From Thermoflexales bacterium (GTDB lineage: Bacteria; Chloroflexota; Anaerolineae; Fen-1058): a stretch of DNA of 8,228 bases. A program made the translations under genes and the position numbers. This document shows positions 1 to 4,896 of the stretch, piece by piece (position 1 is the stretch's first letter; every line of letters starts with the position of its first letter). A model generated the notes under the pieces. It was not told the DNA's origin, did no database searches, and was given only the letters and a program-made list of their open reading frames with translations. The stretch is from NCBI GenBank assembly GCA_030834835.1, contig JAUQXD010000738.1, forward strand, positions 1-8,228, given 5' to 3'.

Positions 1-89
1 TGCAAAATTACTTTCGCATCAGCGTGGGCAAGCCGGAGCAGACGGAGGCGCTAATCGAGGCAATCAAGGTTGTGACGCGTGATGAGTGA
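1..89 (+). CDS. hisC: Histidinol-phosphate aminotransferase, C-terminal end (partial)
   Basis: Only the last 28 or so codons are present, read in the frame with codons starting at position 3 and stopping at TGA 87-89. The peptide contains FRISVGKPEQTEALIEAIK, which matches the C-terminal strand and helix typical of HisC and other fold-type I PLP aminotransferases (an LRISIGTPEEN-like motif followed by a final helix). HisC transfers the amino group of glutamate to imidazole-acetol phosphate to give histidinol phosphate, using the product of HisB encoded next. The last residues (VTRDE) and the stop codon are written in a 7-base repeat array starting at 72, so the native C-terminus may have been altered by the repeat. 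The catalytic lysine and most of the protein lie outside the window. The call rests on the short tail plus position directly before hisB. Confidence 0.8.
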   Translation, partial: QNYFRISVGKPEQTEALIEAIKVVTRDE

Positions 90-101
90 CGAGTGACGAG
101 T
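72..101 (+). repeat. Heptamer array, word GTGACGA, overlapping the hisC stop
   Basis: Four consecutive 7-base words of the form GTGAYGM begin at 72, 79, 86 and 93 (two are exactly GTGACGA), followed by GT. The hisC stop TGA (87-89) lies inside the third word. There is no facing inverted copy, so no hairpin is expected. The same word recurs at 4399-4447 after hisI. Confidence 0.75.
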
Positions 102-123
102 CCCACAGGGAGGCTTCGCACTG

Positions 124-720
124 ATGAGTGAAAAACGAATCGCAACTATCAATCGCAAGACAAACGAGACGGACATTCGGCTGAGTCTACACATTGACGG
201 AAGCGGACAATGTGTCGTCTCGACAGGCGTGGGCTTTCTCGATCACATGCTGCGACACATCGCCGTGCACGGCCTGTTTGACCTTGAAATCAAGGCGATC
301 GGCGATCTGGAGATCGATGCGCATCACACTGTCGAAGATGTCGCCATCGTATTGGGGCAAGCATTTGATCAGGCGCTGGGCGATCGCAAAGGCATCGTGC
401 GGATGGGGAGCGCCTCTGTGCCGATGGATGAAGCGTTGGCCTTTGTGGCGATCGATCTGAGCGGACGGCCGTATGCCGTTATCGCTGCCGATTGGCACAC
501 GCCCTCGATCGGTCTTCTCCCGACGACGTTGATTCCGCACTTTTTGGAATCGTTCGCGTTCAATGCGCGACTGAACCTGCATGCGCGCGTCGAATATGGC
601 CGCGACGATCATCATCAGGCCGAGGCGTTGTTCAAGGCGCTTGGCCGCGCGCTTGATGCGGCGACGCAGGTGGATGAGCGGCGAAGTGGTGTAATACCAT
701 CGACGAAGGGGACGCTGTGA
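124..720 (+). CDS. hisB: Imidazoleglycerol-phosphate dehydratase
   Basis: HisB dehydrates imidazole-glycerol phosphate to imidazole-acetol phosphate in the cytoplasm, the step before HisC. The 198-residue product is the usual length of the monofunctional dehydratase, without the phosphatase domain fused to it in enterobacteria. Family motifs are all visible: [14 protein letters not shown] (residues 37-50), the metal-ligand motif DAHHTVED (65-72), DLSGRPY near the middle, HFLESFA, and the second metal motif [12 protein letters not shown] (161-172). The two histidine-rich motifs reflect the internal duplication of the fold and bind two Mn ions in characterised members. The start at ATG 124 follows a good ribosome binding site (AGGGAGG, 107-113, 10 bases upstream), in contrast to hisH and hisA. 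It sits 34 bases after hisC and ends just before a heptamer hairpin. Confidence 0.97.
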   Translation: MSEKRIATINRKTNETDIRLSLHIDGSGQCVVSTGVGFLDHMLRHIAVHGLFDLEIKAIGDLEIDAHHTVEDVAIVLGQAFDQALGDRKGIVRMGSASVPMDEALAFVAIDLSGRPYAVIAADWHTPSIGLLPTTLIPHFLESFAFNARLNLHARVEYGRDDHHQAEALFKALGRALDAATQVDERRSGVIPSTKGTL

Positions 721-783
721 AGAGTACTGCGTAATGCGTGGTGCGTGTTACGGATTACGCAGTACGTACTATGCATTATGGAT
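721..783 (+). repeat. Heptamer-phased foldback between hisB and hisH
   Basis: From 728 to 783 the sequence can be cut into eight 7-base words that all begin T-R-Y-G (for example TGCGTAA, TGCGTGG, TACGCAG, TATGGAT). The words drift gradually from TGCG through TACG to TATG. Within it GTACTGCGTAAT (724-735) and ATTACGCAGTAC (754-765) form a perfect 12-bp stem with an 18-base loop. It fills nearly the whole gap between the hisB stop and the hisH start. Confidence 0.8.
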
Positions 784-791
784 GTCATCAA

Positions 792-1448
792 ATGATTGCA
801 CTCATCGACTACGGCATCAGCAACCTTCGATCGGTTCAGAAAGCCTTCGCGCATCTGGGCGTCGAGGTGACGTTGATAGACGCGCCCGATCAGCTGGCGC
901 AGGCTGATCGGCTGATCTTGCCCGGCGTTGGCGCGTTTCGAGCGGGCATGGATGGCTTGCGGTCACGAGGCTTGATCGAGCCGATCAGATCTGCTGTCGC
1001 CAAAGGCACACCCCTCATCGGTATTTGTCTGGGTATGCAATTGCTGTTTGAATCGAGTGACGAACTGGGTGATACGGTTGGATTGGGACTACTGCCCGGC
1101 CACGTAACGAGGATTAAGATGCAGGATGCAAGTAGCAGGATGCAGGAAATTGATCACGCACCACGCACCACGCAGCACGTACTCAAGATTCCTCACATGG
1201 GCTGGAATCAACTTGACCTCGTGCGTGAGCATCGATTGGTCACTGACATTGAATCCGGCGCGTACGCCTACTTCGTGCACTCGTACGCGGTGTATCCTGA
1301 ACAGCGCGACATTGTCATCGCGACGACGGAGTACGGCGGGCCGTTCGCATCTATCGTCGGGCGCGGCAACATCTGCGGCCTGCAGTTTCACCCGGAGAAG
1401 AGTCAGGCGGTGGGCTTGAAACTGTTGGAGAATTTCCTTACTCTGTAG
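792..1448 (+). CDS. hisH: Imidazole glycerol phosphate synthase, glutamine amidotransferase subunit
   Basis: HisH hydrolyses glutamine and passes ammonia through the HisF barrel to PRFAR; it works as a 1:1 complex with HisF, encoded at 3224. It is a class I glutaminase: the nucleophile C79 lies in GICLGMQLLFE and the dyad H200/E202 in QFHPEKS; PGVGAF near residue 42 is the usual oxyanion-side motif. I start it at ATG 792 (MIALIDYGISNLRS), the canonical HisH N-terminus, giving 218 residues. Upstream in-frame GTG 738 and ATG 771 would only translate the repeat. No clear Shine-Dalgarno precedes 792. Residues about 110-131, between LLPGHVTRIK and KIPHMGWNQL, are an insertion made of repeat DNA (1118-1180). 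Without it the protein would be about 196 residues, the normal family size. All catalytic residues are intact, so the subunit is probably functional. Confidence 0.96.
   Translation: MIALIDYGISNLRSVQKAFAHLGVEVTLIDAPDQLAQADRLILPGVGAFRAGMDGLRSRGLIEPIRSAVAKGTPLIGICLGMQLLFESSDELGDTVGLGLLPGHVTRIKMQDASSRMQEIDHAPRTTQHVLKIPHMGWNQLDLVREHRLVTDIESGAYAYFVHSYAVYPEQRDIVIATTEYGGPFASIVGRGNICGLQFHPEKSQAVGLKLLENFLTL
1118..1180 (+). repeat. Heptamer array read in frame inside hisH
   Basis: Nine 7-base words in phase: the first four are variants of GATGCAG (1118-1145), then a transitional GAAATTG, then four of the type ACCACGC (1153-1180). Nine words equal 63 bases, exactly 21 codons, so the array is frame-neutral. 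In protein it gives a 7-residue rhythm starting MQDASSR, then MQEIDHA. The GATGCAG word recurs after hisE, and ACCACGC is the complement of the GCGTGGT-type words before and after hisH. Confidence 0.8.
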
Positions 1449-1499
1449 CGTAGTGCGTGTTGCGTGGTTCGTGTCACGCAATACGCAACACGCATCACG
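1444..1499 (+). repeat. Heptamer-phased foldback between hisH and hisA
   Basis: Eight 7-base words all ending in CG (for example TGTTGCG, TGGTTCG, CAATACG, CATCACG) run in phase from 1444 to 1499; the first, TGTAGCG, contains the hisH stop TAG (1446-1448). Arms 1449-1473 and 1475-1499 pair at 20 of 25 positions, with an uninterrupted 12-bp core (1454-1465 with 1483-1494). The turn falls within the phased words. The hisA start is only 8 bases beyond the stem. Confidence 0.8.
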
Positions 1500-1507
1500 A
1501 ATTTTCA

Positions 1508-2236
1508 ATGAACATTTATCCCGCAATTGACCTTCGCAACGGTCAGGTCGTGCGCCTGAAGTACGGCGATCCGAATCAGCAGACGGTGTTCGAGAGCGAT
1601 CCGCTGAAGGTGGCGCGGCGCTGGGCCGAGGCTGGTTCGGAGTGGCTGCACGTGGTCAACCTCGACGGCGCGTTTGGCGATGACGCGGGCGCGGCGGCGA
1701 AGAATCGATCGTTGTTGAAACCACTGTGTGAGATCGGTTTACGCGTGCAATTCGGCGGCGGCGTGCGTTCAATGAATGATATTGAGGCGGCGCTGGCATT
1801 GGGCGTTGAGCGCGTGATCCTGGGGACAGTTGCGATCGAGCAGCCGGAGATCGTGGTTGAAGCGATCAAGACGTTTGGCGCGGAACACGTCATCATCGGG
1901 TTGGATGCACGCGATGGACAAGTCAAGACGCGCGGCTGGCAAAGTGACGGTGGCGTCGACGTGATCTCGATTGGGCGGCAGTTGCGATCGAGCGGCGTGG
2001 ATATCGTCGTTCATACGGACATCGGCCGCGATGGGGTGCTATCGGGCGTGAATGCGGCGGCTTCGATCGAGTTGGCGCGCGCGACCGGCCTGAAGGTGAT
2101 CGCATCGGGCGGCGTGAGTTCGATCGAGGACGTAAGAAGCCTTAAAAATCAGCCTGAAATCGAGGGCGTGATTATCGGGCGGGCGTTGTATACGGGCGCG
2201 ATCGATCTGCATAATCTTTTGATCCAACTGAGGTGA
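1508..2236 (+). CDS. hisA: ProFAR isomerase (phosphoribosylformimino-5-aminoimidazole carboxamide ribotide isomerase)
   Basis: HisA carries out the Amadori rearrangement of ProFAR to PRFAR, the substrate of the HisH-HisF complex. The 242-residue product is a complete (beta/alpha)8 barrel of normal length. The two catalytic aspartates are visible: D8 in MNIYPAIDLRNG and D133 in IIGLDARDG. Phosphate-binding loops appear as QFGGGVRS and IASGGVSS, and the C-terminal IIGRALYTGAIDL is typical. TDIGRDGVLSGVN marks it as HisA rather than HisF. The start at ATG 1508 is fixed by the conserved N-terminus; the upstream in-frame start at 1457 would add only repeat-encoded residues. There is no recognisable Shine-Dalgarno; the ATG follows a hairpin closely. 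Its TGA (2234-2236) lies inside the ribosome binding site of the next gene, so the two are translationally coupled. Confidence 0.97.
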   Translation: MNIYPAIDLRNGQVVRLKYGDPNQQTVFESDPLKVARRWAEAGSEWLHVVNLDGAFGDDAGAAAKNRSLLKPLCEIGLRVQFGGGVRSMNDIEAALALGVERVILGTVAIEQPEIVVEAIKTFGAEHVIIGLDARDGQVKTRGWQSDGGVDVISIGRQLRSSGVDIVVHTDIGRDGVLSGVNAAASIELARATGLKVIASGGVSSIEDVRSLKNQPEIEGVIIGRALYTGAIDLHNLLIQLR

Positions 2237-2238
2237 TC
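2230..2238 (+). promoter_or_regulatory. Ribosome binding site overlapping the hisA stop
   Basis: GAGGTGATC is a nine-base complement of the 16S rRNA 3' end (GATCACCTC) and ends directly at ATG 2239, leaving five bases between GAGG and the start. It decides the ATG 2239 start over the in-frame GTG at 2233, and it contains the hisA stop TGA, which points to translational coupling. Confidence 0.75.
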
Positions 2239-3114
2239 ATGCCGTTGACTCAGACGCGCACGTTCCGCGTGCGCTTTGGCGAATGTGATGCTTACGGGCA
2301 TGTGAACAACACGAACTATGTGCGTTATATGCAAGAGGCGGCATTCGATGCGTCGGCCGCGGCGGGCTACGATTTTGCGCGCTATGATGACCTCGGTCAA
2401 TACTGGCTGGTGCGCGAGACCGAAGTGGAATACTTGAAGCCGCTGGTGTATGGCGATACGTTTGAAGTGAAAACGTGGGTGGCCGATTTTCGGCGGGTGC
2501 GCTCGCGGCGGGCGTATGAATTTCGCAAAGCGGGTGAGAGTGAGCTGGCGGCACGCGCCACGACCGATTGGGTGTACATCGACAACGCGACGCAGCGCCC
2601 GGCGATGGTGCCGCCGGAGATGATCACGGCGTTCTGGCCGGAAGGTACACCACCGCCCAGCGAGCCGCGTGCAGCGTTTCCGCCGCGCCCACCCGAGCCA
2701 AAATCGATCTTCACGCAGCGGCGCAAAGTGATCTGGCGCGACATTGATTCAGCGTGGCATATGAATAACACGGTGTATTTGCAGTATGCGGATGATGCCG
2801 GGATGGCGATCCTGGATGCGTATGGCTGGCCGGTGAAGCGCATGATGGCCGCAGGCTTTGGCATCTTCGTGCGGCGCAATCGTATCGAGTATTTGCAGTC
2901 CGCCGTGTTGGGCGATGAGGTGGACGTCTCGACATGGGTGTATGGAGGCAAGCGCGCCACGGCCACGCGCTACTATTCGATCACGCGCGTGAGCGACGGC
3001 GCGCTGCTGGCGCAAGTTCACGCCTTTTGCGTGTGGGTCAATCCCGTCACGGGACGGCCGGTCAAGATTCCGGCGGATTTCTGGGCGGATTTCGCGCCGA
3101 ATGCGGCCGAATGA
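2239..3114 (+). CDS. Tandem hot-dog acyl-CoA/acyl-ACP thioesterase-like protein
   Basis: The 291-residue protein holds two 4-hydroxybenzoyl-CoA-thioesterase-like hot-dog domains, about residues 5-133 and 157-285, joined by a proline-rich linker (about 134-155). Domain 1 has the family signature ECDAYGHVNNTNYVRYMQEA (15-34), with D17 at the usual catalytic position and H21/N23 nearby. Domain 2 has the matching DIDSAWHMNNTVYLQY (168-183), where the usual glycine before the histidine is W173 but D170 is kept. Such proteins hydrolyse acyl-CoA or acyl-ACP thioesters in the cytoplasm; the double-domain arrangement resembles acyl-ACP thioesterases. The substrate cannot be read from sequence. It has no known role in histidine synthesis, yet it is locked into the operon by the hisA stop lying within its ribosome binding site, so it is co-expressed with hisA. 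It could equally act on a damaged or side-product thioester. Confidence 0.85.
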   Translation: MPLTQTRTFRVRFGECDAYGHVNNTNYVRYMQEAAFDASAAAGYDFARYDDLGQYWLVRETEVEYLKPLVYGDTFEVKTWVADFRRVRSRRAYEFRKAGESELAARATTDWVYIDNATQRPAMVPPEMITAFWPEGTPPPSEPRAAFPPRPPEPKSIFTQRRKVIWRDIDSAWHMNNTVYLQYADDAGMAILDAYGWPVKRMMAAGFGIFVRRNRIEYLQSAVLGDEVDVSTWVYGGKRATATRYYSITRVSDGALLAQVHAFCVWVNPVTGRPVKIPADFWADFAPNAAE

Positions 3115-3118
3115 GAAT

Positions 3119-3208
3119 CGTCATTGCGAGGAGCCGCGCTGCGGCGACGAAGCAATCTCAACGGACTGGCGTGAGATTGCTTCGCGTCTGGCGACGCTCG
3201 CAATGACG
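3119..3208 (+). repeat. Long palindromic interspersed repeat between the thioesterase gene and hisF
   Basis: The outer arms CGTCATTGCGAG (3119-3130) and CTCGCAATGACG (3197-3208) are perfect 12-base inverse complements. The inner arms GAAGCAATCTCA (3149-3160) and TGAGATTGCTTC (3172-3183) are another perfect 12-bp pair around an 11-base loop. The intermediate parts pair only partly. The TCATTGCGAG / GAAGCAATCTC pair resembles a palindromic intergenic repeat I recognise from many unrelated bacterial genomes. Unlike the other his-operon repeats it has no 7-base phase. Confidence 0.75.
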
Positions 3209-3223
3209 TAAGGTAAAGAAGCA

Positions 3224-4012
3224 ATGCTAGCCAAACGCATCATCCCATGTCTTGATATCAAAGACGGCCGCGTCGTCAAGGGCGTGAACTTTGTGAACCT
3301 GCGCGATGCGGGCGATCCCGTCGAGCAGGCGCGCATTTACGATCAAGCCGGGGCCGATGAGCTGGTGTTCCTCGACATCACGGCGACGTCCGATTCGCGC
3401 AACACGGCGGCCGAGTTGGCGCGGCGCGTGGCCGATGAGGTCTTCATCCCGTTTACGATTGGCGGCGGCCTGCGCACACTCGATGACATCCGCGCGATTC
3501 TGCGCGCCGGTTCCGATAAAGTCAGCCTCAATTCAGCGGCGGTGAAGAATCCCGATTTGATCACACAAGGAGCAGAACTCGCGGGTTCTCAGGCAATCGT
3601 CGTCGCGATCGATGCGAAAAGAAAGCAGCAATCAGCAATCAACAATCAGCAATCAACATGGCAAGTGTACGTCAGCGGCGGCCGCACTCCGACCGGCCTC
3701 GACGCGATCGAGTGGGCGCGCGAAGCCGAGCGACGCGGCGCGGGCGAAATCCTGTTGACGAGCATGGACGCGGACGGCACGCAGAACGGCTTCGATCTTG
3801 AATTGACGCGGGCTGTGGCTGAGGCGGTCAACATCCCGGTAATCGCGTCGGGCGGGGCAGGGCGGCTGGAGCACTTCTTCGAAGCGGTGACCGTCGGCAA
3901 AGCGGAGGCTGTTTTGGCGGCCTCGCTGTTTCACTATCAGCAGTTGACGATTGCGGAAGTGAAGACGTATCTCGCACGACAGGGTGTGCCGATTCGGCCG
4001 ATAGAAGCATAG
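3224..4012 (+). CDS. hisF: Imidazole glycerol phosphate synthase, cyclase subunit
   Basis: HisF uses ammonia delivered by HisH to convert PRFAR into imidazole-glycerol phosphate (substrate of HisB) and AICAR, which returns to purine synthesis. The 262-residue product is a complete (beta/alpha)8 barrel. Catalytic D11 lies in [11 protein letters not shown] and D130 in VVAIDAKR, at the positions known from Thermotoga His[26 protein letters not shown] and [12 protein letters not shown] are the phosphate-binding and conserved loops. The start ATG 3224 is canonical ([11 protein letters not shown]), with a weak AAGG upstream. Residues 134-145, just after D130, are a repeat-encoded insertion ([12 protein letters not shown]) in the loop before [12 protein letters not shown]; this accounts for much of the excess over the usual 252 or so residues. 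The core appears intact. The gene is separated from hisA by the thioesterase gene and from that gene by a palindromic repeat. Confidence 0.97.
   Translation: MLAKRIIPCLDIKDGRVVKGVNFVNLRDAGDPVEQARIYDQAGADELVFLDITATSDSRNTAAELARRVADEVFIPFTIGGGLRTLDDIRAILRAGSDKVSLNSAAVKNPDLITQGAELAGSQAIVVAIDAKRKQQSAINNQQSTWQVYVSGGRTPTGLDAIEWAREAERRGAGEILLTSMDADGTQNGFDLELTRAVAEAVNIPVIASGGAGRLEHFFEAVTVGKAEAVLAASLFHYQQLTIAEVKTYLARQGVPIRPIEA
3623..3657 (+). repeat. Heptamer array read in frame inside hisF
   Basis: Five 7-base words in phase: AAGCAGC at 3623, then alternating AATCAGC and AATCAAC at 3630, 3637, 3644 and 3651. The AATCAGC+AATCAAC pair is repeated exactly twice, giving a 14-base higher-order period. The encoded peptide shows a 7-residue rhythm (QQSAINN then QQST). 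There is no inverted copy. Confidence 0.85.
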
Positions 4013-4015
4013 ACC

Positions 4016-4047
4016 GCCAAGGCACCAAGCGGTCAAGGCGTCACGAT
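4016..4047 (+). repeat. Short degenerate octamer repeat between hisF and hisI
   Basis: Three 8-base words of the form RYCAAGSS-like (GCCAAGGC at 4016, ACCAAGCG at 4024, GTCAAGGC at 4032) follow the hisF stop, with a decayed fourth. GTCAAG (4032-4037) can pair with CTTGAC (4055-4060), giving a weak stem. This has the look of the neighbouring heptamer arrays but with a different period, and may be a remnant. Confidence 0.45.
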
Positions 4048-4095
4048 CGACTTTCTTGACTCCTGAGCGTCGTGGCGGTGAAATTGAGTGATGAC

Positions 4096-4416
4096 ATGAT
4101 CGACATCAAATGGGACGAACGCGGCCTAATTCCTGCCATTGTGCAGGATGCGACGACGCAGCAAGTGTTGACGCTGGCCTACATGAACGCCGAAGCGCTG
4201 CGTTTGACGCTGGATACCGGCGAGGCGCATTTCTGGTCGCGCAGCCGCAGCGAGTTGTGGCATAAGGGCGCGACGAGTGGCAACGTGCAGCGTGTGCGCG
4301 AAGTCCGCGTCGATTGCGATGCGGACACGATTCTGCTGTTGGTCGATCCGGCGGGGCCAGCATGCCATACCGGCGAAGTGAGTTGCTTCTATCGAACAGT
4401 GACGAGTAACGAGTGA
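4096..4416 (+). CDS. hisI: Phosphoribosyl-AMP cyclohydrolase
   Basis: HisI opens the adenine ring of phosphoribosyl-AMP to give ProFAR, the HisA substrate. The 106-residue product is a stand-alone cyclohydrolase; HisE is a separate gene downstream. The metal-site motif DCDAD (73-77) supplies the Mg-binding aspartates, and C74, C90 (in PACHTG) and C97 (in SCFY) are the three zinc-site cysteines known in this family. [18 protein letters not shown] is the other signature. I start at ATG 4096 ([18 protein letters not shown]), matching usual family N-termini. GTG 4072 in the same frame would add eight residues (MAVKLSDD) and cannot be excluded, as neither has a strong ribosome binding site. The last residues (TVTSNE) and the TGA stop come from a heptamer array starting at 4399, so the native C-terminus has probably been replaced by repeat sequence. 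Confidence 0.94.
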   Translation: MIDIKWDERGLIPAIVQDATTQQVLTLAYMNAEALRLTLDTGEAHFWSRSRSELWHKGATSGNVQRVREVRVDCDADTILLLVDPAGPACHTGEVSCFYRTVTSNE

Positions 4417-4447
4417 CGAGTAATTTCACTTGTCACTCATCACTCGT
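4399..4447 (+). repeat. Heptamer-phased foldback between hisI and hisE
   Basis: Seven 7-base words in phase: GTGACGA-type words at 4399, 4406 and 4413, a turn word GTAATTT at 4420, then CACTNRT-type words at 4427, 4434 and 4441. Arm 4401-4420 pairs with 4429-4448 at 17 of 20 positions plus one G-T, around an 8-base loop. The hisI stop (4414-4416) is in the third word. The hisE ribosome binding site AAGGA (4449-4453) begins right after the stem and lies 7 bases before ATG 4461. The word is the same as at the end of hisC. Confidence 0.82.
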
Positions 4448-4460
4448 CAAGGATTCCAAC

Positions 4461-4745
4461 ATGTCCACTATTCTCAACGACCTCTATACTACCATCCTCG
4501 ATCGCAAAGCCAACCCCAAACCCGGCTCGTATACCACGTCGCTGTTTACAGCGGGGACGGATGAGATCGTGAAGAAGGTGGGCGAAGAAGCGATCGAGGT
4601 CATCCTCGCGGCGACGACGCAATCTGATCAACGCGTGATCGAAGAGAGCGCCGATCTGCTCTATCACCTGTGGGTGCTGCTGGCGCTGCGCGGTGTCACG
4701 CCCGCGCAGGTCGAGGCTGAACTCGAAGCACGCCACCGGAAATGA
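4461..4745 (+). CDS. hisE: Phosphoribosyl-ATP pyrophosphohydrolase
   Basis: HisE removes pyrophosphate from phosphoribosyl-ATP to give phosphoribosyl-AMP, the substrate of HisI encoded just before. The 94-residue product is of normal length and belongs to the all-alpha MazG-like NTP pyrophosphohydrolase superfamily. The Mg-binding pattern is visible as KKVGEEAIEVILAA (residues about 38-51) followed by EESADLLYHLWVLLALRG, with the conserved acidic E-E-x-x-E and E-x-x-D pairs. The start is ATG 4461, chosen because AAGGA (4449-4453) lies 7 bases upstream; the in-frame ATG at 4413 falls inside the repeat and would only add a repeat-encoded leader. It is the last his gene here. Its TGA (4743-4745) touches the first word of another heptamer array. 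Confidence 0.96.
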   Translation: MSTILNDLYTTILDRKANPKPGSYTTSLFTAGTDEIVKKVGEEAIEVILAATTQSDQRVIEESADLLYHLWVLLALRGVTPAQVEAELEARHRK

Positions 4746-4820
4746 TGCAAGAAGCAGGATGCAGGATGCACGAGGTAAGAAGCAGGACATAGCTGCATTT
4801 TCTTGCTTCTCGCATCCTGC
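4744..4820 (+). repeat. Long heptamer-phased foldback after hisE
   Basis: Eleven 7-base words in phase from 4744 to 4820. The first half is GATGCAG-type (GATGCAA, GAAGCAG, GATGCAG, GATGCAC, later another GAAGCAG) and the second half is complementary (TTCTTGC, TTCTCGC, ATCCTGC). GCAGGATGC (4761-4769) pairs perfectly with GCATCCTGC (4812-4820), and AGAAGCA (4778-4784) with TGCTTCT (4804-4810), leaving an asymmetric bulge. There is no following T-tract, so it is not a typical intrinsic terminator, although it sits where the his operon appears to end. Confidence 0.8.
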
Positions 4821-4841
4821 CTCTCCCCGTTAATTTCTCCC

Positions 4842-4870
4842 TTGACAACCTCCTGTCCGCCCGTTATCAT
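4842..4870 (+). promoter_or_regulatory. Sigma70-type promoter of the PadR-MFS unit
   Basis: TTGACA (4842-4847) is a perfect -35 box and TATCAT (4865-4870) a good -10 box, separated by the optimal 17 bases. Transcription would start around 4876-4879, inside the palindrome that follows, giving a short leader of about 25-30 bases before ATG 4905. Confidence 0.8.
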
Positions 4871-4896
4871 CTGATTAGTCAAGATTGACTAATCAG
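4871..4896 (+). promoter_or_regulatory. Probable PadR operator: perfect 12-bp inverted repeat
   Basis: CTGATTAGTCAA (4871-4882) and TTGACTAATCAG (4885-4896) are exact inverse complements separated by two bases (GA). The 26-bp palindrome starts directly after the -10 box and covers the expected start site, so a bound dimer would block transcription. The right arm runs into the ribosome binding site CAGGAG (4894-4899). The adjacent PadR gene is the obvious candidate binder; this is an inference. Confidence 0.75.

Noticed and set aside
187..615. Long minus-strand open frame opposite hisB
   Set aside because: It is the complement of a clearly conserved gene, has a low-complexity Arg/His-rich composition and shows no recognisable family motif.
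738..791. Upstream in-frame starts for hisH (GTG 738, ATG 771)
   Set aside because: They would translate only heptamer repeat; HisH proteins begin at MIALIDYG, which is ATG 792.
2397..2966. 189-residue minus-strand open frame opposite the thioesterase gene
   Set aside because: It is fully overlapped by a gene with strong domain motifs, and its Ser/Arg-rich product looks like a shadow of GC-rich coding DNA.
4744..4820. Hairpin after hisE as an intrinsic terminator of the his operon
   Set aside because: The stem is interrupted by an asymmetric bulge and is not followed by a T-run; it fits the heptamer repeat family better.
72..4820. Short spaced repeats as a CRISPR array
   Set aside because: The units are 7 bases, contiguous, degenerate and partly inside genes, with no unique spacers and no cas genes.
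4885..4890. TTGACT in the right palindrome arm as a second -35 box
   Set aside because: No matching -10 box lies about 17 bases downstream before the padR coding region, and the sequence is explained by the inverted repeat.
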